A DNA stretch of 64,000 bases from Tubulanus polymorphus (lineage: Eukaryota > Nemertea > Palaeonemertea > Tubulaniformes > Tubulanidae): the NCBI RefSeq assembly GCF_964204645.1, contig NC_134033.1, forward strand, positions 9,212,231 to 9,276,230, written 5' to 3'. Below, piece after piece: positions 49,773 to 62,955 of this stretch. Made by a program: the position numbers and the translations under genes. The notes below the pieces were generated by a model. That model saw nothing but the letters and a program-made list of their open reading frames with translations. It was not told the DNA's origin and did no database searches. Numbering within the stretch: the stretch's first letter is position 1; every line of letters starts with the position of its first letter.

Positions 49773-51273
49773 TCTGTAACTAGCATTGCATTATCATACT
49801 AGTTTGGTTTCTTCAGCAAACACTCAATGTGCCCGTATGATAAAGGTTCCACATGCAATTTGAATAATAGATTAGTTACTTAAGGTGTTCTCCATGGTTT
49901 AATATGACATTTGTGACCGTTAGACTTCCAGGATTAGGGAATGCGAGCAACGGTATTACATTTCTTGCGAGTGATTTTATTTCGTCAAACTTTCAGACAA
50001 AATTTTCTCAAATCAAACTGCACTGACAAAATGACGCAATCATATTGTGTGGGTTTCTAAGAGTGTAGAATATACGTGATTTACAGTCCCCACCTAATGT
50101 GACCTTGTAGAAATTGTTCATCAGTCATTCACAAAACCGTGGGTCAAAGCTAATACAATGTTCGCGAATGATTTATTTTCGTCATATAGTTTGACCAAAT
50201 TTCGTCATTTTTTTGCGTTGACGAATCAATGAATTAATCATCAGAATCACCTAGAAAAGCTAACGTGACATGCATATTGCATATTGCAGAGTCCTAATTG
50301 TTTCGAACAATCTTACTTTATAATTCTTCGAATCGATAACTAAGGCTCAAAGAGACTTTTTCTTTTTTAGATGAATGAAAACAAATTGTTTGAAGTGAAC
50401 TGGTGGCCCACCCGTTAGCCTTTGATCTTTTTTAAAGTAAATACTATGATAGAAAAAAATGACACTTTAATAAAACATTTTCATTTACCGGGTATATTTT
50501 ACTTCAATTTATGTATGGAATAGTTGTAATAAGACACTGGCTTGTGGTTAGCGGTGCCATCACACGTCACGTGATGTTGGAACTAGCCGTGGTTCACAGC
50601 CCAGAGCTTTGTCAACCAATTGTTTTCAAACTTTTGAACCCTATTGAAAATTTGTACGATTATAAGTTAAGCAGAGACACTAGGGGGCCAACGAAAAAAA
50701 TCGTAAATAGCCCTGAGGCCGCAGTTATCTACCTATGTTTTTCAAACTTTGTACACAAGTACGGTATCACGTATTCGATTCAAAGTATGACCACCAGGGG
50801 CAACATAAAAGACAACGTTAACAGCTAGAAGCTGCAACTGCCATTTCTATCAAACTTAATGGTACCGCTACACTAAAGTAGGAAATCCGTTGGGTCGATC
50901 AAATTATGGCCACCAGGCAGCATAATGAGTAAAGTGTGAGGTTCTATAGGATTGTAGGACTATTGATATGTTATGATGTCACCGACATAAGGTGTAAATT
51001 GCTCTTAGTTATATTCTCTCAGTAATTTTTAGTGTGAAAAAGAGGATAATAATAATAATAGTAATATTTCATTATGAATATGTTCCTTCATGGTAATCTA
51101 AAACTTCACTAGTTCAAGAATGTATCTTATTCAAAAAGGCTGTATTGCTGCTTGTCCTTTGGTGACAGCGGACTGCTTTCTAGCGACCATCCGAAACCAA
51201 ATCTTCTCTTTTAAGCAACGACGAAATCTAATCGTACAATCAATTCAAATTTCAGATTTCACGACCTATAAAC
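49773..51273. other. Non-coding host DNA upstream of the small secreted-protein gene
   Basis: No gene supported. The 105-codon frame at 50511-50828 has no start box, motif or splice partner. Confidence 0.45.
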
Positions 51274-53889
51274 ATGAATAAATTCCTGGTCGTTGCTGTT
51301 TTGATATACTCAGTACAAGTAAATATATTTTATATTCGCGTTTCAATCAAAATTCCTATGGTCATTTATATTGCAGCGTTTTCTATTTGTTTTTTTTTCA
51401 GGCATCTGTCGAGGTACCTTATCGGTTTGATGATTATGACCAAGGTATATGAATAGGTTTTAAAATATTGCTACCGTTCGGGGGAGAGATGATGATACTT
51501 CACGTCCAGAGTTATTTCTATTGAGGGTTTAACAATTCGATGTGTCACCTTCCAAAAATAACTCGGTTCGTCACTGATTGTAAAATTGGTAATAGGAAAG
51601 ATAGTAAATTATGGCATTTTTAATTAATCAAAGAAAAGATGTTGACTATCATTCGGTATTTGTAAAACAGTTTGATAATCGAATTGCTATTACCCAGTGG
51701 CATGTGAGATGGGGTGGTGGACTCGATACATCACGCCCGGGCATCATGCAAGTAGACGTTTTGATTAAGCTGAAAAAAATTGTTTGGTAATGGGTTACGT
51801 CGGCACGTTGCATCGCACGTTTCTCAAATGTACCCTCCAGGGTAGAAGGCATCTTCATGCGAACATGTCTCGGATGCTAAATGACGAATCCCATTTCTTT
51901 TGGAAAAACTTGTTCTCTGACGAATGCCTGGTACCAATATGGAGGATATTAGCACCGTAATTGCGGCAAGCGCGGATTTTATGAGGACCAACTAGGTTTG
52001 CTAGTTGTGACTCGTTAACTGCGCTTTTCTTTTATTTCAATGGAATAATTTTTATATAAAATTCAATCAGCTCCAATGATGTTACATAGTACACTCCAAA
52101 AGAAACCATAGTATCATCGGCATCTTCATGTAAGTGTGTTTTATCCCGCCGGCTCACGGACCTGTATGCGCTGAATCTTTTTTCCCAGAAATTTTAAGAG
52201 AAGCTTATCCCAAATATATGGACTTCATTACGAAAGCAACAGATGGTTGCGTAACCTTCAAAGAAATAGATGACAAAGATGTGTTTCACATTGGAATCGT
52301 ACATGGCGAGGTGTAAGTAAACTTTTTAACGATGTTATGAAAAACCCAAGCGTGCCAATTTCGCATTGGGTTAAGGATATTGAAAAAAATTCAAGCACTG
52401 CGAGATATAGTTCATGTAATATATTTTCGTTGCTTTAAGTGATCGGACTCATGGCCACTGTGTATGGCTTAGCGGTTGGGACGTTCGACATTAAAGGTTG
52501 CTGTAGTCGGTAACAAATCTGTGGTTTAGTTTAACGATAGGACATTTCACAAACCAAAGCCAGGAATAGGGAGGTCATTTTTCAATTTGTGGGAGGGTTA
52601 TATTGTCAAAATACACTCCCCGTTCAATATGATTTACACAGTACAATCGTGTTTTGTAGCACAGACGGCAGGAACGAATACCGATATCAATCGTTTCCCT
52701 CGTCGCATTGAGTTGAATGCAGAATAAAATCAAATTGGATTTGATGTTATTATGTTCAAAGAAATAAAATGAATTGGATTTGATTTTTTGCGGAATTTAA
52801 TTTGACTGAATATGCAATTCGAGCACACGGCTAATTAGCATATCAAGGTCATCCATCCGATATGAGAAAAAAGTTATTTTACCGACCTTAGTTTGTGCAT
52901 ATGTCAAGATCGTGTCACAAGTATGCGATACAGAGAAAATTGCGGCGTCGGAATCTAAGGAGAAATTGCTAAAATTCTCAATTATGATTGATCGCTCAAA
53001 GCATTCATGAAATTTGACTATTCATGAAACTGTCCCCCGGCTGTGAACCCTTATTGGCATATACCACCACCCAAGATTCTTATGAACTTCTCGAAATCCT
53101 TGACAAATTATGTTGTTGAATCATATCGTAAAATTCAACTTGGGAGATCGTCACCTAGTGAGTTTTTTTACGGATATCCATACAAAAACTCCATCGATGG
53201 AATATTTACCGATGGATTTTTACCAGCTTGACCCGTCAAGGGATTCGAACCCACTACGCTAAAGCTGTTCGCCGAACCCCTTGACCTCACGAGTCGTTTG
53301 AGTCGCTACTAGCCGACCAGAATCCGGTCGTACCAATCACAGCGCTTGTAACAAACGAATTTGGGCTTCTATTGATGGACCAATCAGCGAACGTTTTACT
53401 GAACAAGGAAGTATTTCGCAAATCGATATATGACGTCATGCACAACAGCGCCAGTAATGAAATCACGCTTCGTGAGGCCAGGGGGCTGGTGGAAGCGAGT
53501 TCGGGAGTGATACCGGACCCCTGGCAAGCGAGGATGGATTTGTACCTACATACGAGCAAAAGTATCTAATCTAATTGTTGTCTCTATTTGTAGTTGTTTT
53601 GGCTTGAATAAAGGACACTACAATACCATTGGTTTCAATACATTTTGCAATGTGGGTCGGAATATTTATGCATTACTTAAGTATGGTGTGAGAGTGGAAG
53701 GACTTCCTGATTATTGGAAAGATCGAGATTTACTTATGCAAGGAATTCTTTCTTCTAATGAGTGTAAGTTCTTTTTGGTTGAATATTTTACCTAGCGTAT
53801 ATTCTTAACTTTAACAGCAAACTGAATTTGCATTTTCAGGGTCGATTCCAGCCGAATATATGTCTTTGTTAAAGCAACAGTACTGTTAG
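51274..53889 (+). CDS. Five-exon gene for a small secreted, cysteine-containing protein (161 aa)
   Basis: Proposed exons: 51274-51318, 51402-51444, 52135-52312, 53594-53763, 53840-53889 (stop TAG 53887-53889). All introns are GT-AG, exon phases agree at every junction, and the summed length, 486 nt, is an exact number of codons. Exon 1 is a signal peptide (MNKFLVVAVLIYSVQA). The mature part has six cysteines (three possible disulfides), including the C-terminal residue, and contains FFPEILREAYPKYMDF, DGCVTFKEI and GRNIYALLKYGVRVEGLPDY. Donors GTAAAT, GTATAT and GTAAGT (twice) and acceptors TTTTTTTCAG, TTTGTAG and CATTTTCAG are good, except exon 3's acceptor ATGTAAG, which is weak. I do not recognise the family. 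A SINE lies in the third intron. Confidence 0.5.
52604..52810 (+). repeat. Dispersed repeat, copy 1
   Basis: Shares with the inverse of 55575-55870: GGTTATATTGTCAAAATACACTCCCCG, GATTTACACAGTA, CGTGTTTT and the AAATTGGATTTGAT-type runs. It lies in the third intron of the secreted-protein gene. Family unknown. Confidence 0.65.
53230..53537 (-). mobile_element. tRNA-derived SINE, copy B
   Basis: Inverted relative to copy A (37767-38095), about 308 bp, about 90% alike by eye. B box at 53241-53251 (GGATTCGAACC, reverse strand). Inserted in the third intron of the secreted-protein gene. Confidence 0.78.
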
Positions 53890-55574
53890 TGCTTGATTCT
53901 CTAATTGATGGTCGATTAAATTCATAACGTAAACAAGTATTACCACTTCTGATTTATGTAGACGACTTACGGATTTGTCAGTTTATCAACAACATATTAA
54001 AGCTAGAACAGCTCGATTTTTGGATCTTAAACTTAGCATAGTTATCAAATTTGACAAAATCAATCGTGAGACACTGATACGAAAATTGATATAAATGAGT
54101 TTATTCAGCATTAATTATCAAATTGTTATTGATGAAGGAAACAAAACAAATTGATTATAAGTGGTTTTTTCTGTAAAAGAAGACTATCATCGTTGTTTGA
54201 AATACGATTGGGCAGCAGCAGCAGCTTGATTATCATCCTTTGTTAGGTTCTTCAAAGTTGATACCTTGTTTCTCATCGAATCGCGAAGCCGCCCGCGCCA
54301 CTCCCGAAAGCCAAAATAAAAAGAAAATAATTAAGTCCGAAACCCACATCAGATTGCTTACGGTCGTCTCTTTTTTTGAAATAAAAGACCCCACGCACGC
54401 GTTATAAAGCCATCTTTTTTCATGCATTGTCCTTTTTATCGATAATCAGTATTGAGTACCAGTACGGTACTGCACTGATTGAACAAGTAATAGGGGAAAT
54501 AAAAATAATCGAGTAAAAGATACCTTCAGTAAGTTGTGTTCTTGTGTTCTAATAAAACAGTCGATCTAGAGAAAAATTAGTGCAGTGTTCTTTGGTCTAT
54601 TCATAGTTTAGGCATGATAAAAAGGATGGCATTCCCAGCCATTCACAACATGATTGGACATGTGATCTTGGAGATTGCCATTTTATACTGTATTTGTTTG
54701 AAATTTTTTAGTTTAGATGTTTTACTAACGGATCAATAAGTAGATATCCAAATGGGTCCACGTATCCCTGTACCTCATGGACATCTAGGCGCTCCTACAA
54801 ATTAACTCCGTAAGTCATGAACTGAAAAGACGGATTTCGATTGAATTTGTGTACGCTTCTTAGTACGACATTCAAATCAGCAAGAAAAGTCAGTCCCTGA
54901 AAAAGTCGTCGTGGATATTCGTGTCTTAAAAACCCATAACGGCCTGCTTTACGGTACCTTTTTACACTGGAAAAGTTGGTACCGGTAAAGTTCCAGGTTG
55001 ATTTTCAAAGAATAAATTGAAGCTCAGCCACGAGTGAAGGAATTAGCGTGATTATTAGGCCAGCCGTAAGGCTGGGTCTTTTACTATACATGTCAAATGG
55101 AACGAATTTAAATGACGTGGTTTCCAGAGATGATGGCCCATTGACTGTGCAACCGAGCATACATACATTCATTAAAGCATTATCCATTCTCCAAATCATA
55201 GGGAGCTGAATTTTGAAAAAGAGCCTCGTTGAAATTTACATGAACGTTTTCCCAAAAATCTGAACACAAAATATCCGTTTTAAAAGGCCAATCAGAAAGC
55301 AAAGACTCCTCTATGATTGGCTTAACCGCAGAAATCAGCAGGGTTCACATGAACCCGCGGTATCGTCAACTGTTTTACTTCCGAGTTTTATTTTATTTAT
55401 TTAGAATTTTATTTCAAGATCGATTTCTGGGAAATCTTGAGTTGATTTGGCTTTTGAGAGGAATATTTTTATTTGCACTACAGAAAATATCATTGACAAT
55501 AATGCAAAGTCCGGGAAAAGGAGCTTTCCTCAAATCGGATGGATGACGTTGATATACTAATCCCCCATGTGCTG
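53890..55574. other. Non-coding host DNA
   Basis: No gene or RNA supported. Confidence 0.5.
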
Positions 55575-55870
55575 GAATTGCAAATTCAATCAAATTTCAT
55601 TCTGCAAAAATATCAAATCAAATTTGATTTTGCTTAGTTAAACAAATGAAACATCAAATCCAATTCAATTTTGTTCTATTGAACAAATTTCAGAAAAAAA
55701 ATCCAATTCTATTTCGCATTCAAATCAATATGAGCAAGGGAAAAGTTTGATCTGAGGTCGTTCCTAACCAGCTCCCAGTCTGTGATACTTATGAAAACAC
55801 GATGGTTATACTGTGTAAATAATATTGACTCTGAGCGGGGAGTGTATTTCGACAAATATAACCCACAGAA
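55575..55870 (-). repeat. Dispersed repeat, copy 2
   Basis: Inverse of 52604-52810 with extra AAATTTGATTTT-type material. See that entry. Confidence 0.65.
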
Positions 55871-58800
55871 TGCATCATTTGCCATTTATGAAAAGCCGAC
55901 AGGCTGGCCATAGTGCCCCTTGGGGCCGGCTCTTGTTGTGATATTAGGAAAATGGCCTAGGAAAAAATGTGGCAAGGGGCGCTACATATACTTAATAATC
56001 GTCTTCACATTCACTACTGATTCTGCATCAGGTTAACACGGCTCCTTCAAAGCCTTTTATATATGTTTATTTATGTGTACCTATGTATGTGTTCATAAAA
56101 TAAATGCCTATGTTTACTGTATCCGTCTTGCATAATATATTAACTAATTACTCATGCTCGTCCAACTATTCGATTCCTTTAAAAAAGCTAGATACAGAGA
56201 TCGCGATTGACAAAAATAGTTTTGTTTCTATCGATTCTAGCCTAAAAACAATTCTAAACGTGTATGTATGTATTACAAGGATATAACTCTATGGAATACA
56301 ATTAATTAGTTTTTTTATTTAAGTGAAGGATTTCGAGTGGTGGTTATTGAACGGGTACCACCTGTTAAACTCTGAACATACAGGCGCCCTTATATCTCTG
56401 TCTACAGGCAGGATTAGAATGAATATTAGATTTTCGAAGAGGATTAAAATCATATAACTAGTGAATGGATTAAATTGCATAATTATGTGAATAGTTTATT
56501 AGGTTAGTATACATTAATCACCTTTAATCTTTCGGCAAATAATTCACAAGGCCTAACCTTCGTTTCAATATCAATTCGGCATTTTCCCGGTGCTGGCGGT
56601 AAATTAGATTTGGCTTGAAATGAAGCCGTAAAAATACCCTTTTCTTCAAGAAACATATGTAATATCGTAATTTTATAATCATAATTTGATCATTTTGGAT
56701 GCATGGTATGCTTTATAGGGAGAATCATAGAAGCTATGCAGATCAATACAAAATTCTAAATATGATATTTACTATACAATAATATCATAATATATTCTGA
56801 AATATCATCTCAGATTAATTCAGATACTGCGAAAAAGACAGGTTTAAAATTTGTGTCGGGTTATTTCTTACTTCTGTATCAATTCATTACTGAAGAAAAT
56901 TTATAATTCGATTAATGAAGGGAAGTGACAATTTTCATTATCCTGTTGGATGAAGTTAGTTAATCAAGGGTTTGAAAGCTTCTCTAAGAATTCACAACGT
57001 TAAAGGTCGAGGATGAAAATATTTGATTGAATGCTTAAAACATATACCGTGTTTATTATGACCGGTCATTAAAATAAGTGAGAAAAGTGAGGCCAAATCA
57101 ACTAGCAAAAAAATTAAAAACAAATTGCGGCTGCTGGGTCAGATCTTTGACTTTTTTTTCTTTTTTGAAGAATACAACCGGGTAGGTGTAGAATTTACTG
57201 ATCAATATTTATTTTTATTTCGGACATTTTTATGATATGTCTGTACCGTATCTGACCGTTTTAGCTGCTTTGACTGCTAGGTCTGACAGCACAACACCGA
57301 TGCACCACATGCCAGTGCCCTTTTACACGAGCTAAATGGGAGAAGCGTGGATAAAAAATATTATTTTTTATTAGTTTGCATCATTGGTTTTTATTTTTTA
57401 AATAGAAAAGAAAGATTAGCTACCGATTTATGTGAACAATTTCACATTTTTGAAGGAGAAACATGATATCTTTATAAGCCTGATCGTCTATCTATTCTAA
57501 GCGTAATAGGTGGCACCAACATCACACTTTCATTTGTTACCCCCGGGCTGTTACCAGAATTTCTCTCAGGGGTTTAATGATGGGCTTGTGTTTTTGATGG
57601 TTGCTTGGATTGATGACCTGTGTGTTGCTTAGATCTGTAATGAATAAAAATAGAGGTTTCTTCAATGAAAGTAAATCAAACAATCAAATCAAACAAGACC
57701 CCCGGTGTACTTAGATTTTATCCCAAAAGTTGGGACAGTCACGTGATTATTGATATGCTTGTCAGGATGCCATTAAGTTTAATGCTTTGCAAGTTGGAAA
57801 AATATAGTATGCTCATGTATCCTCAGGTCAACTCAAAGCACGTGCAAGACAGCATAAATCGAATTTAAAATTGATAACTTGTATGTCAGGCAACAGTGTG
57901 AAATAAAATGGGCTTGGAAATTTGCTGGGCGACGATTGTTGCAGATATCATCTGACCCTTATGCCTAGCCGTACTGGAGATCATTGCATTTAAAACAACA
58001 AGATATGAACTACGGGGGTCCCCTATCAGCGCAAATGACTTCTTCATCCAGAATTCCGACTGGCTACTTTCGTTCAAAATATCCACAACGTAGCCCGCGC
58101 GCATTTACGATTAATTCCCACGGAAAAATCGCATACAAAAAGACCAAACATGTTTGATGTGATGCTTATAATTTGATGATTAAATCGAATCAGATGTCAC
58201 AGCGTACCTTTACGATAATACCATAAACCTAGATTTCGTATGTGATAAACGGGGATCATATGATGAATCGCAAAGGCGCGCGGTGGGCCTTGGATGCAGG
58301 AAAATTGTCGGAATCGGAAAAAAAAATTAATGACTGAAAAATTAATGCTGGGCGCAGTACGCAGAGCACCCCTGCTGGATACGCACCTGATTTGGATGAC
58401 TTAACTCAAAAGGAACAGTTCAGAGAGTTTAATAGGACAAATAATATCGAATTTGAACGACTTTGAAAGAGGGGTGATTTTGCTTGCTCTCGCGCGAAGC
58501 TTTTCTCCCTCCCGCTGTCCCAGCTACTGGAGAGGACCCAATTGAGCATCAGCGGCAAAGCCTACGTTACGGCACCTCATATCATGCGGCAGCCATCGAC
58601 TAGTATATTGTGTCGCATAGATGTCGCATAGATGTCGCAACTAGTAGCACATGCTGTGCAGTCATATTTTTCGTCTCTATCAGTTGCAAATTGCACGTGC
58701 GTCATGCTGTACAGTCATATTTTTCGTCTCTATCAGTTGCAAATGGCAAGTGCGTACACGAAAAAAGGAGGGGCGGAGGAGTGCGTTAACTGCATTTTTC

Positions 58801-61800
58801 AAAAAGTTCCAAATTTTTTATTTAAATTCACGAAAAAATTGTCTCACATGCGTTTCTTTACTGTTTGCTCTCTGCGGTTCTAAGCTCAAAATCAATAGGT
58901 TCCAAAGCGCCATACGCAAGACAGGTGTCACTCGCCACTTTTCCGATTAAATCACCAGATAATATCCGTACGATTACTCTGATCTACAAATACTGCCACT
59001 GTATAACAAGAGGACTTTAGAGTTCTGAGGTTCGAAGAAGCAGTCTTATTAGGAATAGGTTCATAGATGGCAAACTATGAAAAAAGTGAATGGCTAGGAA
59101 ATATAGAAAAACATCTCATCGATGTGTGAATAGTACTTTGTAATCAATAAGGTTTAGTCAAGATTATTCCATTTTAGGAGTCAGTTTAAAGACTTATGAT
59201 TGGTGGTTACACGATGCAAAATAAGTCAACCAAGTTATAACCACTGGAAAACTCGAGTAAAGCGCAAAACGATTTATCAAATAAATCGAATGTAGCCACA
59301 TGACATGATTGAAAAAACGCTGATCAGTGTTGTGACGATAATATAACGAGATTCCACAATAATGATGAAAAAGTCCGAGATTGGTTCCTTGAGCTGGAGG
59401 TTTATTCTAAAGTTTCAACTATAGCCATCTTCAGCAATACTGAGTTACATCAGAAAACTATGAAATATTGACCAAGAAGGTGTGATCAGTCATGAAAGAA
59501 ATGTATCTGTCAAACGTTTCTGTAAAGCTGTTGATATCCTTAAAAAAATATTCTAATATCATGCGCAGAATACCAAAGGTCGGCAGAAATTATTTGAGAC
59601 TTTGTGAATTAAAATGTGGAGACTATCGAATTATTCCATCCACTAGCTGGCTTAAGTCATAATAATCGATCAAAAGTCAAAGGAATCTCTGTTACGCCTA
59701 TTCAAATACATGTATGTATTCAAATATTTTTTTCTTATTTTTCTGTTTGCATTGCGCACGTGGTAATATTATTGTTCATATCTGACGTCATCGACAAATT
59801 GAGGCTCGAAGCTCCGCTTGTCAATCAACTTCATTGGTTCATACACCAGACCCAACCAATTCCATGAATGATTTTTTTTTCCAGGAAAATGGACCAGCTT
59901 CCCAGAATATTTTCCAAAAAAGAAACGTTTTCTAGGTAATTTTACAACACCGCTTGTATGCCAAACTTTTATGAACCTGATAATCAGATAAATCAAGATG
60001 ATAATTTAAACCTTTTTTGATTCACAGCCTTTATTTAACTTAGACATTATTGTTATTGACCCATTTGAATATGTTTGCATTTTGTGATGATGCCTTTCGA
60101 ACCTCTATTGTCTGATGAGCATAACCTCCTAAGGCTCAGTTTATGAAAAAGATCCATGGACCCTTTAAAATGCGGATAATTGGAAGAATTATAATCAGGT
60201 GAATGAAAAGCCTTCAATTAGATGTGACAACACTAGATCGGACCAGTTTTTCGCGAAAGTAGAAAGGAGAATAAAAAACATGACACTGGCCTAAATGATT
60301 TACTTTTGAACGGATTGCAGGACCTAGGTAGTCAGTCTCTGAACAATGCGGACCAATTTACACCGGTCTAACTACATGTAGTTGTCGTGTGAACGTAGCT
60401 ATAATGTTTACCGTGAGACGCAGCTGTTTCAATGAAATGAAATTACAAGTTGGGAATAGCGTAGGGCCTGCCATAGGCCTATGGGCCCCTCCATTCAACT
60501 CGCTGTAAGTACCTTAGGCCACAAGTCAACTAAAATCAGACTAAAATGCATCAACTTACCCCTATAGCGTCAATTCACAAACATCGCAAATTCCAGTTTC
60601 AATTCCCTTGTCTCAAAAATGACTATGGTAGACGGATCTGTTGGTGCTACAACTGTATTTTCAACTCTCATTTTTCATTTTCAAATAACAATAGAATCTG
60701 ATATCCCATGGTTACAGCATTACCAATATAAAAAGTGTCAGTATTAGTATGATCAGCCATTGCATTTTCAAATTATCAAGTTATTTCATTAACATATGAT
60801 GGAATGACTTTAAATGAGAAAAGAATGTTTGGTATCATCAACAATTACTTATTGGCTGTTGTTTCTATAGTAACTGGCTCCATAACTAATGATAACTAAT
60901 TATTCGAAAAATTAATTTAGAGGGTCTTAAATCACTTTTTTCAATTACTGACTGATATTGTAAATTTTATGTAAAAAAAAGTCCTTAGAAAAGAATTCAA
61001 CCCCCAAATTGCAGTAAAATACAAAAAAGTGCACCGTTGCCATAGTAACATCCTTGTAAAATTGCTTTAACATTGTTGTCCAGATAACATGTCAGCAGGT
61101 ATGTTGTAAAAATATCCCAATTCCATTTTATAGACGAGGTAATTCCAATTAATTCAATAAAACATTTAACCAGCTATGACTATATGAAAATTCATGGTTT
61201 TCCCTAAGCATCCCGTCACCATGGCGACAGTTGGAAGTATCCCAAAATGTTGTTACTACCAGATAGCCATTGACCCGTGCTAACATGACATGTATAGATT
61301 TGTAAAATATTTTATCATACTGGGCTGCACTAACAACTTATTTGGGCTTCTTACTGCGAAAATGAAGTTATTTTTAATAAAAAGTAAAATTTCGGCATGA
61401 TAGCATTGTTGAAACTGTTCATTGTTGCTTTTATCGGATAGGCCATACCCAATAATATATAGGTAGGTCTAAGAATTTTCAATTTATCTACAATACTTTT
61501 TGAGTAATCCACCGTTTAAAAAACCTTCCTTACAGCATATATTTTACCAGCACGTTACCTTAGCAACGCAATATCTCGGCCCGGCTTATGTTTCCAGGGT
61601 TACATATCTGCCCAAATAAGCTTGAGAATCTTATCTTTCTTCAATGGAAATTTGGGCTTTGAGGTATTCCAGGTAAGCGAAATCATATTTCTAGAGTGTT
61701 TTTGAGACTTGGAGCCTGGACTAATATATACGAACCACTGATACATTTGTGTCTTCCTTGTTAAAAGAGGTTGCGAAATCAGTAATCCGGAAAAGTATTG

Positions 61801-62282
61801 GACAATGCTTAATTCTGCAACTAAGTGCAAAAGACAATGAAGCTAAATGACAACCATATTTTAAACTGCGACAAAACCGCTGATAAAGTAACTAAAGCTA
61901 TCTATAACAAGTTCTATTTTTTCATTTTTCGGAAACTTTATCAGTTTTGGGGTCAGAGTTTAAAGTTGCTCGATTTACATTCCATCTCTCGAGTGCAAAT
62001 CTCGGAGTAATTCTCCATATTACGTGTCTTCTCCAATTCTTCTTTCCCTACGTGTTCCATTCACATATGTCGCACGAAGTAGTTAATAAGAGTATCACAA
62101 CCATCTTGGGCAACATCTCGTAGATACTGCTTTCCCGCCACAACATCCGCAATGGGAAGGAACGCCAAACCATCAAGTTGCCCAGAATAGCTTGAAATCG
62201 TCATCATTGTGGTACCTGAATAGATAAGAATAAATGAGTCAACAACAATCTGAAGAAAATGAAAAAAAACATTGTCATTTTC
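55871..62282. other. Host DNA without a supported gene
   Basis: Only short unconnected frames. The one structured item is a 53-bp tandem duplication at 58650-58749. Confidence 0.5.
58650..58749. repeat. 53-bp tandem duplication
   Basis: CATGCTGTGCAGTCATATTT and the following TTCGTCTCTATCAGTTGCAAAT recur 53 bp later with three changes. Short ATAGATGTCGC repeats precede it. Confidence 0.85.
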
Positions 62283-62815
62283 TTACCGGTTTGCCATCCC
62301 GAGCTCGAGTATCTTGCGCCAGATTGATTGTCTTAGGTGGTAAAAACAACCCTCGAACTGCAATGCTTGACCGATGAGGTCTCCCCTGCTTCTGCGTATG
62401 AAGAGACTGGGCAAATTAAGGTACCGGTACTGCAGACGTTCTATGTAAGACAAGCGTTTAATGTTAGTTATCATTCTTGTTGCACGCCTTAGAATGGATT
62501 CTAATTTTTCTATATTTACACCGAAGGAAGGGTTCCAACTAGCTACTGAGAACACCAAACCCTTGTAAAGTTTCAATATTTTTTTTGTATAAGTAAGTTA
62601 TTGTTTTGCTATGGAATAAAGGACTCTATTAGCAGAGGTCGTAATGTCGTCAATATGCGAGTGCGATTTTAAGTCAGCTTGAACAGTCACTCCTATGTCG
62701 CGTTCGTTTGATGTGTACTGGAGAGCCTTTTTTTCGGATTGTGTTTTCATTGAGTAGGAGTACTCTACCTCGGATGTTCCTAACCTCAAAACGTGGCATT
62801 TGTCAGGAATGGAAT
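62283..62815 (-). pseudogene. LINE (non-LTR retrotransposon) reverse-transcriptase remnant
   Basis: On the minus strand, a first part (about 62815-62598) encodes DKCHVLRLG, NERDIGVTVQADLKSHSHID and TTSANRVLYSI, the RT thumb-region pattern of jockey/CR1-like LINEs. The second (62576-62283) continues KLYKGLVFSVASWNPSFGVN, then KLESILRRATRMITNI and YRYLNLPSLFIRRSRGDLIG, the usual C-terminal part. Stops and a 57-bp duplicated segment break it. No 5' RT catalytic motif is present, so it is a truncated 3' remnant. Confidence 0.8.
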
Positions 62816-62870
62816 TGCAACAGATTGATTGTCTTAGGTTGTAAAACAACCCTCGATCTGCAGTCCCTGG
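62310..62870. repeat. 57-bp direct repeat bracketing the LINE remnant
   Basis: CAGATTGATTGTCTTAGGT followed by GTAAAACAACCCTCGA and CTGCA occurs at about 62315-62365 and again at 62821-62866. The second copy abuts the SINE fragment at 62866. Confidence 0.75.
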
Positions 62871-62955
62871 TCGGCTAGTAACGACTCCAACGACTCGTGA
62901 GGTCATGGGTTCTGGGAACGACTTAAGTTTTTTGGGATCGAATCCCTTGACGGTG
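62866..62955 (+). mobile_element. tRNA-derived SINE fragment, copy C
   Basis: GGTCGGCTAGTAACGACTCC followed by AACGACTCGTGAGGTCA matches copies A and B. B box is degenerate (GGATCGAATCC, 62935-62945). Only the tRNA-like end is present. Confidence 0.72.

Noticed and set aside
50511-50828. 105-codon plus-strand frame
   Set aside because: No recognised motif or splice partner; expected length by chance in host DNA.
52459-52520. tRNA-like sequence GTATGGCTTAGCGGTTGGGACG
   Set aside because: An A-box-like start is present but no B box or tRNA fold follows.
53043-53231. 62-codon frame (PPPKILMNFSKSL...) as an exon of the secreted-protein gene, perhaps CD36-like
   Set aside because: No splice acceptor fits its frame. 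The neighbouring exons join in phase without it, and the CD36 resemblance was too weak.
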